Counted from the stretch's first letter, positions 1 through 9,637 are shown. The stretch: DNA of 64,000 nt from UBA668 sp038234785 (GCA_038234785.1 JBBQTC010000009.1:1-64000); one strand, 5' to 3'. Numbers and translations are program-made. The notes: generated by a model from the letters alone, not told the origin.

Positions 1-1
1 G

Positions 2-889
2 GTGTGGACGAACCTGCAGCTGCGATGCAGTGTCGGCGTCGCCCCCAACAAGTTCCTCGCCAAGCTCGCGTCCAAAGCCGCCAAGCCGGTGCCGCGACCC
101 GACGGTGTCGTCGACGGTCCGGGCGTCGTCGAGGTGCGACCCGGTGAAGAGTTGGCATTTCTCCATCCGCTCCCGGTTCAGGCGCTGTGGGGCGTCGGGC
201 CGGCCACGCTCGACCGCCTCACGCGACTGGGGGTGCGGACGGTCGGCGACCTCGCAGAGCTCGACGAGGCCGCGCTGGTCGCCGCGGTGGGCACGTCGCA
301 CGGCCAGCACCTGCACCAGCTGAGCCGGGCCATCGACGATCGCCCCGTCGAGGTCGACCGGGAGATGAAGTCCATCAGCCACGAAGAGACGTTCTCGACC
401 GATCGCCACACGCACGTCGAGTTGCAACGCGAACTCGTGCGGCTGGCCGATGGAGTGGCCGCACGGCTGCGGACCCACGGCGCCGGTGCCCGAACCCTGT
501 CGCTGAAGATCCGGTTCGCCGGCTTCGAGACGATCACCCGGTCCATCACCGTCGCCGCGCCGGTGGACACGGCGCATGCGATCATCGCCGCTGTGGAGCC
601 CCTGCTGCGCAACGTCGATCCCGGTCCCGGGGTACGCCTCCTCGGCGTCAGCGCCTCGAACTTCGGCACGCCCGCCGAGCAGTTGACGCTCGACGGGTTG
701 TCGGGGACGCCAGGTCACATCGAGTCCGCGACGGAGGGGGAGTGGCAGGCCGCGGAGGCGACGATGGACGCCATCCGCTCCCGGTTCGGCAACGGCGCCA
801 TCGGGCCCGCCAGCGCCGTGGAATCACGGGGGCTGCGGCTGGTCCGCAAGGGAGCCCAACAATGGGGGCCTGACCAGCACTCCGGATGA
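2..889 (+). CDS. dinB: DNA polymerase IV (Y-family), 5' end outside window
   Basis: Translesion DNA polymerase, acting in error-prone synthesis past damage. The visible 295 residues begin inside the family: the first residues lead directly into SVGVAPNKFLAKLASK, the conserved finger/palm motif that normally follows the catalytic palm carboxylates, so those carboxylates lie upstream of the window. A helix-hairpin-helix thumb is seen around residues 62-86 (ALWGVGPATLDRLTRLGV) and the little-finger domain covers about 115-230. The C-terminal tail is Gly/Gln-rich and ends in GPDQHSG, with no obvious beta-clamp motif in the last residues (QLTLDGL near residue 225 could serve). The GTG at position 2 is only the window edge, not the true start. 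Confidence 0.9.
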   Translation: MWTNLQLRCSVGVAPNKFLAKLASKAAKPVPRPDGVVDGPGVVEVRPGEELAFLHPLPVQALWGVGPATLDRLTRLGVRTVGDLAELDEAALVAAVGTSHGQHLHQLSRAIDDRPVEVDREMKSISHEETFSTDRHTHVELQRELVRLADGVAARLRTHGAGARTLSLKIRFAGFETITRSITVAAPVDTAHAIIAAVEPLLRNVDPGPGVRLLGVSASNFGTPAEQLTLDGLSGTPGHIESATEGEWQAAEATMDAIRSRFGNGAIGPASAVESRGLRLVRKGAQQWGPDQHSG

Positions 890-958
890 GGCGCCTCGCG
901 TTGTCTCTCCTCCGGAATTCTGCGATGATGCACCCAGGCCATTGCTCAGGAGCTCGCC

Positions 959-1294
959 ATGCCGCTCTCGGAAGACGAACAGAGAATTCTCCGCCAGATC
1001 GAGGAGCAACTCCAGCGCGACCCGGGTTTCGGCCGGAACCTCCATCACCGCAAGAACGGCAACCGACGAATCCTCGTCGGGTCGGGCATCGCGGCAGTCT
1101 CGTGTCTGGTGCTCACCGTTGCGTTGCTCTCGGTCAGCCCGTACCTGTCGTTCGTCGCGTTCATCGGTGCGGTCGCCGCATCGTTGGTGTGCGAGCGCCA
1201 TGCGCAGTCATTGAGCGAGGGTGGCCTCGGCCACATCTCCGAGACTGTTCGCGGGCGATTCGGCCAGTCGTCGCAACACCGCGCCGACGACTGA
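959..1294 (+). CDS. DUF3040 family small membrane protein
   Basis: The 111-residue product has the DUF3040 signature: an N-terminal amphipathic stretch beginning MPLSEDEQRILRQIEEQL, a basic middle, then two hydrophobic segments (about 42-62 and 64-78). DUF3040 proteins are short actinobacterial membrane proteins of unknown function. The start is supported by an AGGAG-like sequence (caggagctcgcc) just before the ATG. Its stop codon abuts, without a gap, the stop of the convergent transglutaminase gene. It stands alone downstream of dinB and may be co-transcribed with it, the gap being 69 nt. Confidence 0.75.
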   Translation: MPLSEDEQRILRQIEEQLQRDPGFGRNLHHRKNGNRRILVGSGIAAVSCLVLTVALLSVSPYLSFVAFIGAVAASLVCERHAQSLSEGGLGHISETVRGRFGQSSQHRADD

Positions 1295-3565
1295 TCAGCC
1301 GCTCGCCCGTGTGCGGATCATCCGCGGATCGATGAGTGAACGGATCCGCAGTGCGAACGGGATGCGCGTGCGACACATCGCGTCGACCTCGGCCTCCAGG
1401 GTCTCGCAACGCTCGGCGATCCGATCGTCGACGCCGACGGGCGAATAGACGGCTCGGGTCACCTGCACGGCCAGTTCTCTGACCGTCGCAGTGTCGACGC
1501 CGGTGGTCGCGTCGACCTGGTTCGCGTACTCCATCGGTGTCGCGCCGCCCACCGGCGGAGCGCCCGCCATCGACAGCATTCGACAGGCGCGTGCCCACGA
1601 AGTGACGACGCGGTCTCTGGCCGTCCTCGCTCCGCCGTGGGCGAACATCGCGAACAGTCGAGGTGCGAGGAGGATCCAGAGCACGAGCAGGACGACTCCG
1701 CCGAGCAGCAGCATCGGCACCAGGGACGAGCCACTGCCGCCGGACGGCGAACTGATGGCCCCGCCGGCCCGGGCGGTCGTGCTCGGCGCTCCACCAGGTC
1801 GGCCCTGGCCGGGCCCGGTGGTCGTCGAACCGGGATCTCGAACCACCGTGGGGACGGGCACCGTGCCGGGATTGACCGCACCCCCACCGCGGGTGTCGTC
1901 CTGTGCCGCATCGACCCCGTTGTAGGCCGAGGTGTCGGCATTGCCTCGACCGGGAGTCGGCTCGAAGGCGATCCAGCCGATGTTGTCGAACCAGATCTCG
2001 GGCCACGCGTGCGCGTGGCGGCCGTACACGTGGAACAGGCCGTCGTTGCCGAGGTCGCCAGGTGTGTAGCCGACGGCCACTCGAGCGGGGAGTCCCAGCG
2101 ACCGAGCCATGGCGGCGAACGTGCCGGCGAACTGCTGGCAGAAGCCGCGCCGGTCGCGGAGGAACGCGTCGATCGCATCGTTGCTGTTGCCGTACTGGAC
2201 GTCGGTGTCGTACGTGAAGTTGTTCGTGTCGCGGAACCAGTTCTGCAGGGTGAGTGCCTGATCGAACGGGGTCGCGGCACCGGCGGTGACGTCGATTGCG
2301 GTGGCGCGTGCGGCGCCGGGGAAGCCGGACGGCAGCTGGTAGTAGATCTCGCTCGGCGCCCCGGACACGGTGGCGGCTCGCAGCTGATCCGCGCTGGGTT
2401 CGGCGACGATCGATCCCACCAGGAACACCTCGCCCCGATCGAGGCTGTTGTTCTCGTTGAGGACCAGACTCTGCGACTCGTCTGCCCAGAGCACCCGATC
2501 CGGCGCGACCTGTGTGGGCTGGAACGCGGCCGGCAGCAGCGGACCGCGGAGGCTCTTGATGGTGATCACCTGACGCACGCTGGCGCCGGGGAGGATCACC
2601 TCGGAGGACCGGTCGCCCATCTCGAAGAGGTCCTCGTCGGGGGGCGACCACTCGTTGCCGTTGAAGTTGGGGAGTCCGACGACACGCCAGTAGTGGCCAC
2701 CGTTGTCCGACTGGACGGTGAACAGCTCGCTGTTGCCGTTCTTCTTGAGTCGGGCGCGGATGTCGACGAGCGGGCTGAGTACCTCTGTGACGCTGCCGTC
2801 GCGGTTGCGCGTGTCGATGAGCGCCTCCTGGCCGGCGCCGGGGAGGTGGGGAGCGACGGCACCCGCGGCGATCGCACTGAACGCGATGGTGATCACGATG
2901 GCGGGGAAGGCTGCGCCGAGCGTCAGTCGCCTCGACCCCATCCAGGTGGAGTCTTCGCCGGACTGGGCGAATCGGAGCATAGCGATGGTGAGCAGCGCGG
3001 CGCCGATCCAGAGGGCTGCGACGGCAATGCGATGGCGGTCGGTGCCCAACGCCGACGTGAACACGAACAGCACACCGGTCGGCACGATGGCCTCGACGCG
3101 ACCGAACGCTCGGAACGCGAACACGTCGGCGAGCATCGCGCAGACTCCGATTGCCGCCGCAGTTGCCGTGACGAAGCTTCCCTCGCTCGGTACCGGCGCG
3201 ACAGCGGTCGCGAACTGGTCGATGACGAGCCGGAGGTCGATCCGCATCAACTCGACGGTGCGTGACGTCGGCAGGAACATCGACAGCGTGTCGCGGTAGT
3301 AGACGAGGCCGAGCAGCAGGAAGAGCACCAGCACGAGCGCGGGCAGCGCGGCCCACAGTGGGGCTCGCGCATACCGGAGCGCGATGGCGACGAAGTGGAC
3401 GCCGACAGCGACGGCGACCATCGGTTGCAGATACGCCCAGTCGGGGAAGATCCGGCACAGCGAGATCACGGTGGCCACCGTGAGCGCGGTGAGGCAGAGC
3501 GATGCCGCCAGGTGCACCTCGGCGAGGCGGCCGGTCGTGGCCGTTGCTCCGCTGCGAGTGTTCAC
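1295..3565 (-). CDS. TgpA-like membrane transglutaminase (DUF3488/transglutaminase core/DUF4129)
   Basis: The 756-residue multi-pass membrane protein has an N-terminal hydrophobic block (about residues 15-200) of the DUF3488 type. An extracytoplasmic transglutaminase core follows, with the catalytic Cys in GFCQQFAGTFAAMARSLG (near residue 477), the His in YGRHAHAWPE and the acidic residue in WIAFEPTPGRG. Then come a Gly/Thr/Pro-rich linker, one transmembrane helix (LLLGGVVLLVLWILL) and a cytosolic DUF4129-like tail. In mycobacteria and pseudomonads such proteins sit with MoxR and DUF58 partners, as here. The chosen GTG overlaps the DUF58 stop by 4 nt (GTGA), implying translational coupling. 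The peptide substrate is unknown. Confidence 0.85.
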   Translation of the reverse strand: MNTRSGATATTGRLAEVHLAASLCLTALTVATVISLCRIFPDWAYLQPMVAVAVGVHFVAIALRYARAPLWAALPALVLVLFLLLGLVYYRDTLSMFLPTSRTVELMRIDLRLVIDQFATAVAPVPSEGSFVTATAAAIGVCAMLADVFAFRAFGRVEAIVPTGVLFVFTSALGTDRHRIAVAALWIGAALLTIAMLRFAQSGEDSTWMGSRRLTLGAAFPAIVITIAFSAIAAGAVAPHLPGAGQEALIDTRNRDGSVTEVLSPLVDIRARLKKNGNSELFTVQSDNGGHYWRVVGLPNFNGNEWSPPDEDLFEMGDRSSEVILPGASVRQVITIKSLRGPLLPAAFQPTQVAPDRVLWADESQSLVLNENNSLDRGEVFLVGSIVAEPSADQLRAATVSGAPSEIYYQLPSGFPGAARATAIDVTAGAATPFDQALTLQNWFRDTNNFTYDTDVQYGNSNDAIDAFLRDRRGFCQQFAGTFAAMARSLGLPARVAVGYTPGDLGNDGLFHVYGRHAHAWPEIWFDNIGWIAFEPTPGRGNADTSAYNGVDAAQDDTRGGGAVNPGTVPVPTVVRDPGSTTTGPGQGRPGGAPSTTARAGGAISSPSGGSGSSLVPMLLLGGVVLLVLWILLAPRLFAMFAHGGARTARDRVVTSWARACRMLSMAGAPPVGGATPMEYANQVDATTGVDTATVRELAVQVTRAVYSPVGVDDRIAERCETLEAEVDAMCRTRIPFALRIRSLIDPRMIRTRASG

Positions 3566-4700
3566 ACAGTCACCGGCGAGGTGCCGAGCACCAGCTGGTT
3601 CCAGCCGGCCTGCATGGACGAGAGCGAGGTGCCGTTGATGGTGAATCGAGTCGTGCCGGTTGGAGGGTGCATCGTCGCGATGACCACCATCGACTCGTCC
3701 GGTCCGGCGGCGGCCCGAGCAGCGGCGGCCGTAGGCGACCCGGTGTTCCCGGTGGCGACGACGAGCAAGCCCAGCCCGTCGCTGGTGCGTCCGGCCGTGG
3801 TGTGGTCGACGACCTCCTGGCCGGGGGCGACCGTGGCGAGCCACCGCAGTGACTCGTGGGCGACGTCGGGTCCCCGCAGATCGATGCCCGGAGCGACGAG
3901 GCGGGTTGCGATCCCGAGCGCCACCGCACCGGCGACGACACTCGCCGCAGCGATGATCGCGCGCTCGAATGCATCCTCGTCGTATTGGGCCGCCTGGGTG
4001 TCCAGCACCACGACGCACCGCTGGACGCCCTCGACCGCGGTCTCCCGTACGATCAGCTCGCCGATGCGCGCCGTCGTCTTCCAGTTGATCCTGCGCAGGT
4101 CGTCGCCGGCGACGTACTCGCGCTGAGAGTGGAACTCGCTGCCGGTCTGCCCCCACGACTTCATCCGCAGGTGCTCACCCAGCCGCCCGGTGCTCGACAG
4201 GCCGGGGAACGCCAGCGGGATCCGTTCGGGGACCACGAGCACCTCACCGCTGCCGGCGAGGATCTCCGTGCGGGCACAGAGTCCGAGGGCGTCGGTGCGC
4301 TCGGCGCGCAGTGGCCCCGTTCGCAAGATGCCGCGACGCGAGGACGGAACCCGGTATGCCGCCGTCACGGCCTCGCCGCTGGCCAGCGGGGCGAGCTGCA
4401 TCGGGGCGCCACCGCGCTCGCCGACGGGTTCCCAGAGGCGCAATCGTGGCGTCCGGCGATGCGAGATGTTGGCGACCTGGATGTCGACCCGAGCCGGCTC
4501 ACCCACCGAGACCAACGACGGTCGGGCGATGCGGCGTACCTGGAGGGTGGGCAACGGCCGGTTCACGGAGACGACCGCCAGGATCAGCACGACCGCCAGC
4601 GCACTGCCGACGACGTACAACTCGAGCAGTCCGAACAGCCGCCCGACCACGAACGTCGCGATGGTCGTCGCGAGCGTCGCCCAGCCGTGGCGGGTGAGCA

Positions 4701-4701
<1 letters not shown>
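3562..4701 (-). CDS. DUF58 domain protein
   Basis: The 379-residue protein has two N-terminal transmembrane segments (about 6-27 and 29-48), a beta-rich region, and the DUF58 signature YVAGDDLRRINWKTTARIG near residue 205, followed by a von Willebrand A-like segment (VVVLDTQAAQ). DUF58 proteins are usually encoded beside MoxR ATPases and are thought to form chaperone-like complexes acting on membrane or wall proteins. The start MLTRHGWATL was chosen because the ATG overlaps the moxR stop by 1 nt (TGATG), and sequence upstream of it in the same frame is Arg/Pro-rich out-of-frame read-through. Confidence 0.85.
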
Positions 4702-5666
<965 letters not shown>

Positions 5667-5673
5667 GGGGGGA

Positions 5674-5679
5674 AGGGTA
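5674..5679 (-). promoter_or_regulatory. -10 box for moxR operon (leaderless)
   Basis: TACCCT on the minus strand ends 7 nt before the moxR GTG. It fits the actinobacterial TANNNT -10 pattern at leaderless spacing. No clear -35 is visible. Confidence 0.45.
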
Positions 5680-5705
5680 GACGCATCGCGACCCCCTGGC
5701 TCGTC

Positions 5706-5770
5706 GGACTGTCGTCGGGCTGTGGTCGGGCTGTGGTCGGACTGTGGTCGGACTGTGGTCGGACTGGGAC
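5706..5770. repeat. 11-bp tandem repeat, about 6 units
   Basis: Five complete units of 11 bp (ggactgtcgtc, gggctgtggtc twice, ggactgtggtc twice) and a partial sixth lie in the gap between the divergent moxR and ROK genes, just upstream of the ROK -10 box. The period is close to one helical turn. Confidence 0.85.
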
Positions 5771-5808
5771 CGACGGCCGGGAGACGGCCGGAGTGCGGCC
5801 CTTGCCGC

Positions 5809-5814
5809 TACCGT
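5809..5814 (+). promoter_or_regulatory. -10 box for ROK kinase (leaderless)
   Basis: TACCGT is followed by 7 nt and then the GTG start. There is no Shine-Dalgarno, consistent with leaderless expression. Confidence 0.4.
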
Positions 5815-5821
5815 CGTGGCG

Positions 5822-6676
5822 GTGAGCACCTGTTACCTCGCCATCGACGTGGGCGGCACCAAACTTGCAGTCGCCATCGTCTCCGAGACCGGCGAGGTCC
5901 TCGTCCGCGATCGCGTGGCGACGCCGTCGCGGGACGTCTGGCCGGCGCTGTCGCGTGTCGTGCTCCGCGTCCTCGCTGCGGCGCCCACGCCACCCGCGGC
6001 CGCCGGCATCGGCTGTGGTGGGCCGATGACGCCGAGCACCCGGACGGTGTCACCACTGCACATCCCGAGCTGGAAGGACTTCGCCCTGGCCGATGAGGTC
6101 GAGGCCCTCACCCAACTGCCGACCGCGCTCGACAACAACGCGAAGGCCGTCGCGCTCGGCGAGGCGTGGTGCGGCGCCGCCGTCGGTTTTCGCGACTTCG
6201 TCACCGTCGTCATGGGCGCGGGTGTGGGCGGTGGGATCATCAGCGGCGGCAAGTTGCTCGAGGGTCGGCTCGGCAACGCCGGCCACATCGGTCACATGGT
6301 CGTCGAGCCAGAGGGCCGGCCGTGCAACTGCGGTGGCCGTGGGTGTCTCGAGGCCTACTGCGGTGGCGAGGCGATCGAGGAAGAGACGGGCCGACCGCCC
6401 CAGCGCGCACCTCAATCGATCGTCGAGCGCACCGGGCTGCTCACCGGTCGAGCGCTGGCCTCACTCGGGGCGATCTGCGATCTGAAGCGAGCCGTCATCG
6501 GCGGATCGGTGGCGTTGGGTTTCGGCGAGCCGTTCTTCTCCGCAGCGCAGCTCGAGGTCGACCAGCGGGCGCGGTTGAGCTTCACGTCCGGCTTCAAAGT
6601 CCTGCCCGCCGGCCTCGGACAGCTGGCCCCGCTGGTCGGCGCCGCCGCGCTGGCCCGTCGCGCCTCGCGCGCCTGA
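5822..6676 (+). CDS. ROK family sugar kinase (glucokinase-like)
   Basis: The 284-residue protein has the N-terminal phosphate motif AIDVGGTKLAVAIV (residues 6-19), an ATPase-fold GAGVGGGIISGGKLL around 130, and the ROK zinc motif CNCGGRGCLEAYCGG near residue 168. It probably phosphorylates glucose or a related hexose or N-acyl-hexosamine in the cytosol. It has no N-terminal helix-turn-helix, so it is a kinase rather than a ROK repressor. The start was placed at GTG 5822 because the kinase fold begins at once and a -10 box lies 7 nt upstream. Upstream in-frame codons read through the tandem repeat. Substrate specificity cannot be read from the sequence. Confidence 0.85.
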   Translation: MSTCYLAIDVGGTKLAVAIVSETGEVLVRDRVATPSRDVWPALSRVVLRVLAAAPTPPAAAGIGCGGPMTPSTRTVSPLHIPSWKDFALADEVEALTQLPTALDNNAKAVALGEAWCGAAVGFRDFVTVVMGAGVGGGIISGGKLLEGRLGNAGHIGHMVVEPEGRPCNCGGRGCLEAYCGGEAIEEETGRPPQRAPQSIVERTGLLTGRALASLGAICDLKRAVIGGSVALGFGEPFFSAAQLEVDQRARLSFTSGFKVLPAGLGQLAPLVGAAALARRASRA

Positions 6677-6726
6677 CCCCGCCTGCCCTCGCCCCCTCAA
6701 TTCGATCACCGCGTCCTACCGGTGGG

Positions 6727-6732
6727 TAACAT
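6727..6732 (+). promoter_or_regulatory. -10 box for acyl-CoA dehydrogenase (leaderless)
   Basis: TAACAT ends 6 nt before the ATG at 6739, and no ribosome binding site lies between them. Confidence 0.45.
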
Positions 6733-6738
6733 CGGGTC

Positions 6739-7956
6739 ATGCGTCCGATGTACACCGCTGAAGCAGAGGCCTACCGCGAGAAGGTGCACGCCTTCCTCGC
6801 CGAGAAGCTGCCCACGAACTGGGGCGGTATGGGTCGACTGGAAGGCCAGGATCTCGTCGACTTCGTCACCGAATGGCGCAAGACGTTGTACGCCGCGGGC
6901 TATCTCGCGCCGGGCTGGCCGGTGGAGTACGGCGGTGCGGGTCTGTCCGCGCTCGAACAGGTCATCATCGCCGAGGAGTTCGCAAAGGCAGGCGTGCCCA
7001 CCGGCGGGCCGAACGATGCGTTCGGCATCCAGATGCTCGGGAACACTCTGCTCCGGTGGGGTACCCACGAGCAGAAGTCGCACTACCTCCCGCGCATTCT
7101 CAGCGGCGAGGACACCTGGTGCCAGGGGTACAGCGAGCCCAACGCCGGGAGCGACCTCTCGAACCTCGGCCTCAGGGCACAGCTCGACGGCGATCAGTGG
7201 ATCCTCAACGGTCAGAAGATCTGGACCTCCGCCGGCCATCTCGCCGACCACATCTTCACGCTTGCCCGCACGGACCCCGATGCGCCGCGGCACAAGGGCA
7301 TCTCGTTCCTGCTCGTCGACATGCGTCAGCCCGGCATCGAGGTTCGTCCGATCAAGATGATCTCCGGCGAGAGCGAGTTCAACGAGGTCTTCTACACCGA
7401 TGCCACGGCCCCCAAGGACGAAGTCGTCGGCGGCGTCAACAACGGATGGGCCGTTGCCATGTCGTTGCTCGGGTTCGAGCGCGGTGAGGCCGCGGCCACC
7501 GGTCCGATCCGCTTCCAGGCCGAGATCGATCGCCTGTTGCTCCTCGCCAAGGAGCGCGGCGTGGCCGACGACCCCTTGATCCGCCAGCGCCTCGCCGACG
7601 CCTACACGAAGGTGCAGATCATGCGGTACAACGGCATGCGCGTGCTCACCCAGTTCCTCGGTGGGCATCACCCCGGCCCCGATGCGGCGATCGGGAAGCT
7701 CTACTGGAGCGAATATCACAAGGTGGTCACTGAGCTCGCCGTCGACATTCTCGGCGCCGACGCGATGGTCCCAACCGGTCGCAAGCCGAGCTCGTCCTTC
7801 AGCGCCGACGATGCCGGCGCGCCGAACAGCAGCTGGAGCTGGGTGGGCACGTTCTTGAACGCACGCGCCGGCACGATCTACGCGGGCTCGTCGCAGGTGC
7901 AGCGCAACATCATGGGCGAGATGGTGCTCGGTCTGCCCAAAGAGCCACGGGTGTGA
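6739..7956 (+). CDS. Acyl-CoA dehydrogenase
   Basis: The 405-residue flavoprotein of the acyl-CoA dehydrogenase family catalyses FAD-dependent alpha,beta-desaturation of an acyl-CoA. It has an N-terminal helical domain, a central beta domain with YSEPNAGSDLSNL and WILNGQKIWTSAGH (FAD/substrate contacts), and a C-terminal helical domain ending in AGTIYAGSSQVQRNIMGEMV. The position of the catalytic base is not certain by eye. The length is typical. The downstream 84-residue gene overlaps it by 4 nt, so the two are co-translated. Confidence 0.88.
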   Translation: MRPMYTAEAEAYREKVHAFLAEKLPTNWGGMGRLEGQDLVDFVTEWRKTLYAAGYLAPGWPVEYGGAGLSALEQVIIAEEFAKAGVPTGGPNDAFGIQMLGNTLLRWGTHEQKSHYLPRILSGEDTWCQGYSEPNAGSDLSNLGLRAQLDGDQWILNGQKIWTSAGHLADHIFTLARTDPDAPRHKGISFLLVDMRQPGIEVRPIKMISGESEFNEVFYTDATAPKDEVVGGVNNGWAVAMSLLGFERGEAAATGPIRFQAEIDRLLLLAKERGVADDPLIRQRLADAYTKVQIMRYNGMRVLTQFLGGHHPGPDAAIGKLYWSEYHKVVTELAVDILGADAMVPTGRKPSSSFSADDAGAPNSSWSWVGTFLNARAGTIYAGSSQVQRNIMGEMVLGLPKEPRV

Positions 7957-8207
7957 GACCGGCTGCCGCGGCCCGAGTCGGCGCTGCGGTGCTCGCCCGT
8001 CCCTCGATGTGGTGGGTGGCGCTGCGCCAACTGCGTCGCACCACGCCCAAGGGCTGGTGGCGCCATCGGCCGTTCCTCCCGGTGCCCAGTGGCGAGTACC
8101 TCCGATTTCGGCTCGTCACGCAATACGGCAGTGTCGATCATCGCATCGAGACCGGGGATGTGCTGAACTACCTGGCGTGGTGCAAGCAACAGGGTCACGC
8201 AGCATGA
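7953..8207 (+). CDS. Conserved small protein of unknown function
   Basis: This 84-residue basic, Trp-rich protein (SMWWVALRQLRR, KGWWRHRPFLPVPSGEYL, then RFRLVTQYG) has no signal peptide or clear membrane helix. Its GTG start overlaps the stop of the acyl-CoA dehydrogenase gene (GTGA), the coupling pattern used throughout this region, which supports it as a real gene. From memory, similar PFLPLP..YLRFR proteins occur in actinobacteria without assigned function. It may act with the dehydrogenase. Confidence 0.65.
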   Translation: MRPAAAARVGAAVLARPSMWWVALRQLRRTTPKGWWRHRPFLPVPSGEYLRFRLVTQYGSVDHRIETGDVLNYLAWCKQQGHAA

Positions 8208-8287
8208 GCTGCCCACCATTCCGGATACCCAGCGGGTTCTCGCCGAGCGCGTCCGAAATGCTGACCGTCGCTGCCGGACTGCGTCAG

Positions 8288-8293
8288 TAGGGT
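8288..8293 (+). promoter_or_regulatory. -10 box for HNH gene
   Basis: TAGGGT ends 9 nt before the ATG at 8303, with no ribosome binding site between. A leaderless or very short leader is likely. Confidence 0.35.
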
Positions 8294-8302
8294 CCCACCG
8301 GT

Positions 8303-8800
8303 ATGAGGAGCGCCTTGGTGTTGAACGCAACATACGAGCCGCTCTCCGTGGTGCCCGCGCGTCGTGCCGCATGCCTCGTGCTCGACGAGCGCGCCGACCT
8401 CGTGGCCGACGACGGCACCGAGCTGCACTCCGCTCGTCTCACCCTGCCGAGCCCGTCGGTCATCCGGCTGCGCTACATGGTGAAGGTGCCGTTCCAGCGG
8501 CGTACGACCCTCTCGCGTCGGGCGTTGTTCGCTCGCGACGACTTCCGCTGCCAGTACTGCGGCGGCTTCGCCGACTCCATCGACCACATCGTGCCCCGAA
8601 GCCGCGGCGGGCTCCACGAGTGGGAGAACGTCGCCGCCGCCTGCCGGCCGTGCAATCTCCGCAAGCGCGATCGCACGCCGTCCGAAGCCAGCATGATCCT
8701 CGCGAGGGCACCGAGAGCTCCGAAGGCTCACACCTGGATCACGGTCGCCGTGACGCGCGTGCCCGACGAGTGGAAGCCGTACCTCGCCGTCGCCAGCTGA
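8303..8800 (+). CDS. HNH endonuclease family protein
   Basis: The 165-residue protein has a C-terminal HNH/zinc module: CQYCGGFADSIDHIVPRSRGG, then WENVAAACRPCNLRKRDRTP, giving two CxxC pairs, the catalytic His in DHIVPRSRGG and Asn in WENV. The N-terminal LNATYEPLSVVPARRAACL is the usual start of this widespread subfamily of chromosomal HNH proteins, whose cellular role is not settled. It sits alone between lipid and lipoate genes, with nothing suggesting a restriction or toxin system. Confidence 0.85.
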   Translation: MRSALVLNATYEPLSVVPARRAACLVLDERADLVADDGTELHSARLTLPSPSVIRLRYMVKVPFQRRTTLSRRALFARDDFRCQYCGGFADSIDHIVPRSRGGLHEWENVAAACRPCNLRKRDRTPSEASMILARAPRAPKAHTWITVAVTRVPDEWKPYLAVAS

Positions 8801-8812
8801 TCGAGACGGTCC

Positions 8813-8818
8813 TACGCT
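8813..8818 (+). promoter_or_regulatory. -10 box for lipoate-ligase-like gene (leaderless)
   Basis: TACGCT ends 7 nt before the ATG at 8826. Confidence 0.45.
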
Positions 8819-8825
8819 GGCCGCC

Positions 8826-9476
8826 ATGGCGGGTGACTGGACCATCGAGCACTCGCACGGTGATGCGGGACGGTTCCACGCCGAGGTGCCGACGGCTCGC
8901 CGGAGCGCGACGTTCCACACGGTCGACCGGCCGACGCTCGTCCTCGGGTCGGCGCAGCCGCCCACCGATGTGGACCACGCGGTGGCAGACCCGTTCGGCG
9001 TCGAGGTGGTCCGTCGGCGCAGCGGCGGGGGAGCCGTGCTCATGGTGCCGGACGAGTTCGTCTGGCTCGATCTGGTGATCCCTGCCGGTGACCCGCTGTG
9101 GCAGGACGACGTGGGCCACGCGATGGTGTGGGTCGGGGCGCTGTGGGCTCGAGCTCTGGACGCGCTCGGGATCTCGGGCATGGTGCACTCTGGTGGCCTG
9201 ATCGCGTCGGAGTGGTCGCGCCAGGTGTGCTTCGCCGGTGTCGGTACGGGCGAGGTGATGGCTCCCGTCGGCAAACTGGTGGGCATCTCGCAGCGTCGCA
9301 CGCGGGAGTCGGCCCGGTTCCAGACCATGTGTCACCTCCGGTGGCGACCCGAGTTGGTGGCCGCGCTGGTCTCCCCACCACGCCCCACCGCAGGCGAGCT
9401 GGCCTCGTGTGCCGCAGTGAGCACGGTCGCTGCCACCGAGCTGGTCGCCGCGCTCGTCGCCTCCCTCCCCGGCTGA
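8826..9476 (+). CDS. Lipoate-protein ligase A-like protein (BPL/LPL domain)
   Basis: The 216-residue protein has the biotin/lipoyl ligase catalytic domain: EVVRRRSGGGAVLMVPDEFVW near residues 59-79 matches the RRxSGGGAV lipoate-binding motif, and GKLVGISQRRTR near residue 146 carries the likely catalytic lysine. These enzymes attach or transfer lipoyl or octanoyl groups to E2 and GcvH proteins. It is shorter than E. coli LplA and lacks the accessory C-terminal domain, so it could be an octanoyl/lipoyl transferase or another family member. The start follows a leaderless -10 box by 7 nt. Confidence 0.72.
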   Translation: MAGDWTIEHSHGDAGRFHAEVPTARRSATFHTVDRPTLVLGSAQPPTDVDHAVADPFGVEVVRRRSGGGAVLMVPDEFVWLDLVIPAGDPLWQDDVGHAMVWVGALWARALDALGISGMVHSGGLIASEWSRQVCFAGVGTGEVMAPVGKLVGISQRRTRESARFQTMCHLRWRPELVAALVSPPRPTAGELASCAAVSTVAATELVAALVASLPG

Positions 9477-9510
9477 CTCCCTCCGGCCCCGCACTCCGCG
9501 GCCGATCGGG

Positions 9511-9563
9511 CGTTCATGTCATGCCGTGAGGGAGATTTTCCGCCTCACGGCATGACATGAACG
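9511..9563. repeat. 21-bp perfect inverted repeat, 11-nt loop
   Basis: The arms at 9511-9531 and 9543-9563 are perfectly complementary and enclose gagattttccg. The element lies 35 nt after the lipoate-ligase-like gene and just before the MraZ operator, so it could terminate transcription. There is no U-run after the stem. Its outer sequence, TTCATGTCAT on the left and its complement on the right, recurs in the inverted repeat at 54054-54108. Confidence 0.9.
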
Positions 9564-9581
9564 GAGCTGGGGGGAGATTCT

Positions 9582-9637
9582 TGGGTCTCAGTGGGGGGAA
9601 ATGGGGAAGAATGGTTGACTTAGGGGAGTTGTGGGGA
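9582..9637 (+). promoter_or_regulatory. MraZ operator: six boxes on a 10-bp period
   Basis: TGGGN-like boxes start at 9582 (TGGGT), 9592 (TGGGGG), 9602 (TGGGGA), 9612 (TGGTTG), 9622 (AGGGGA) and 9632 (TGGGGA), exactly 10 bp apart. Further copies outside the register lie at 9568 and 9653. The known E. coli MraZ operator is a set of TGGGN repeats separated by 5 bp, the same period. Boxes 4-6 overlap the promoter elements, so bound MraZ should repress the cluster, as known in E. coli. Confidence 0.85.
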
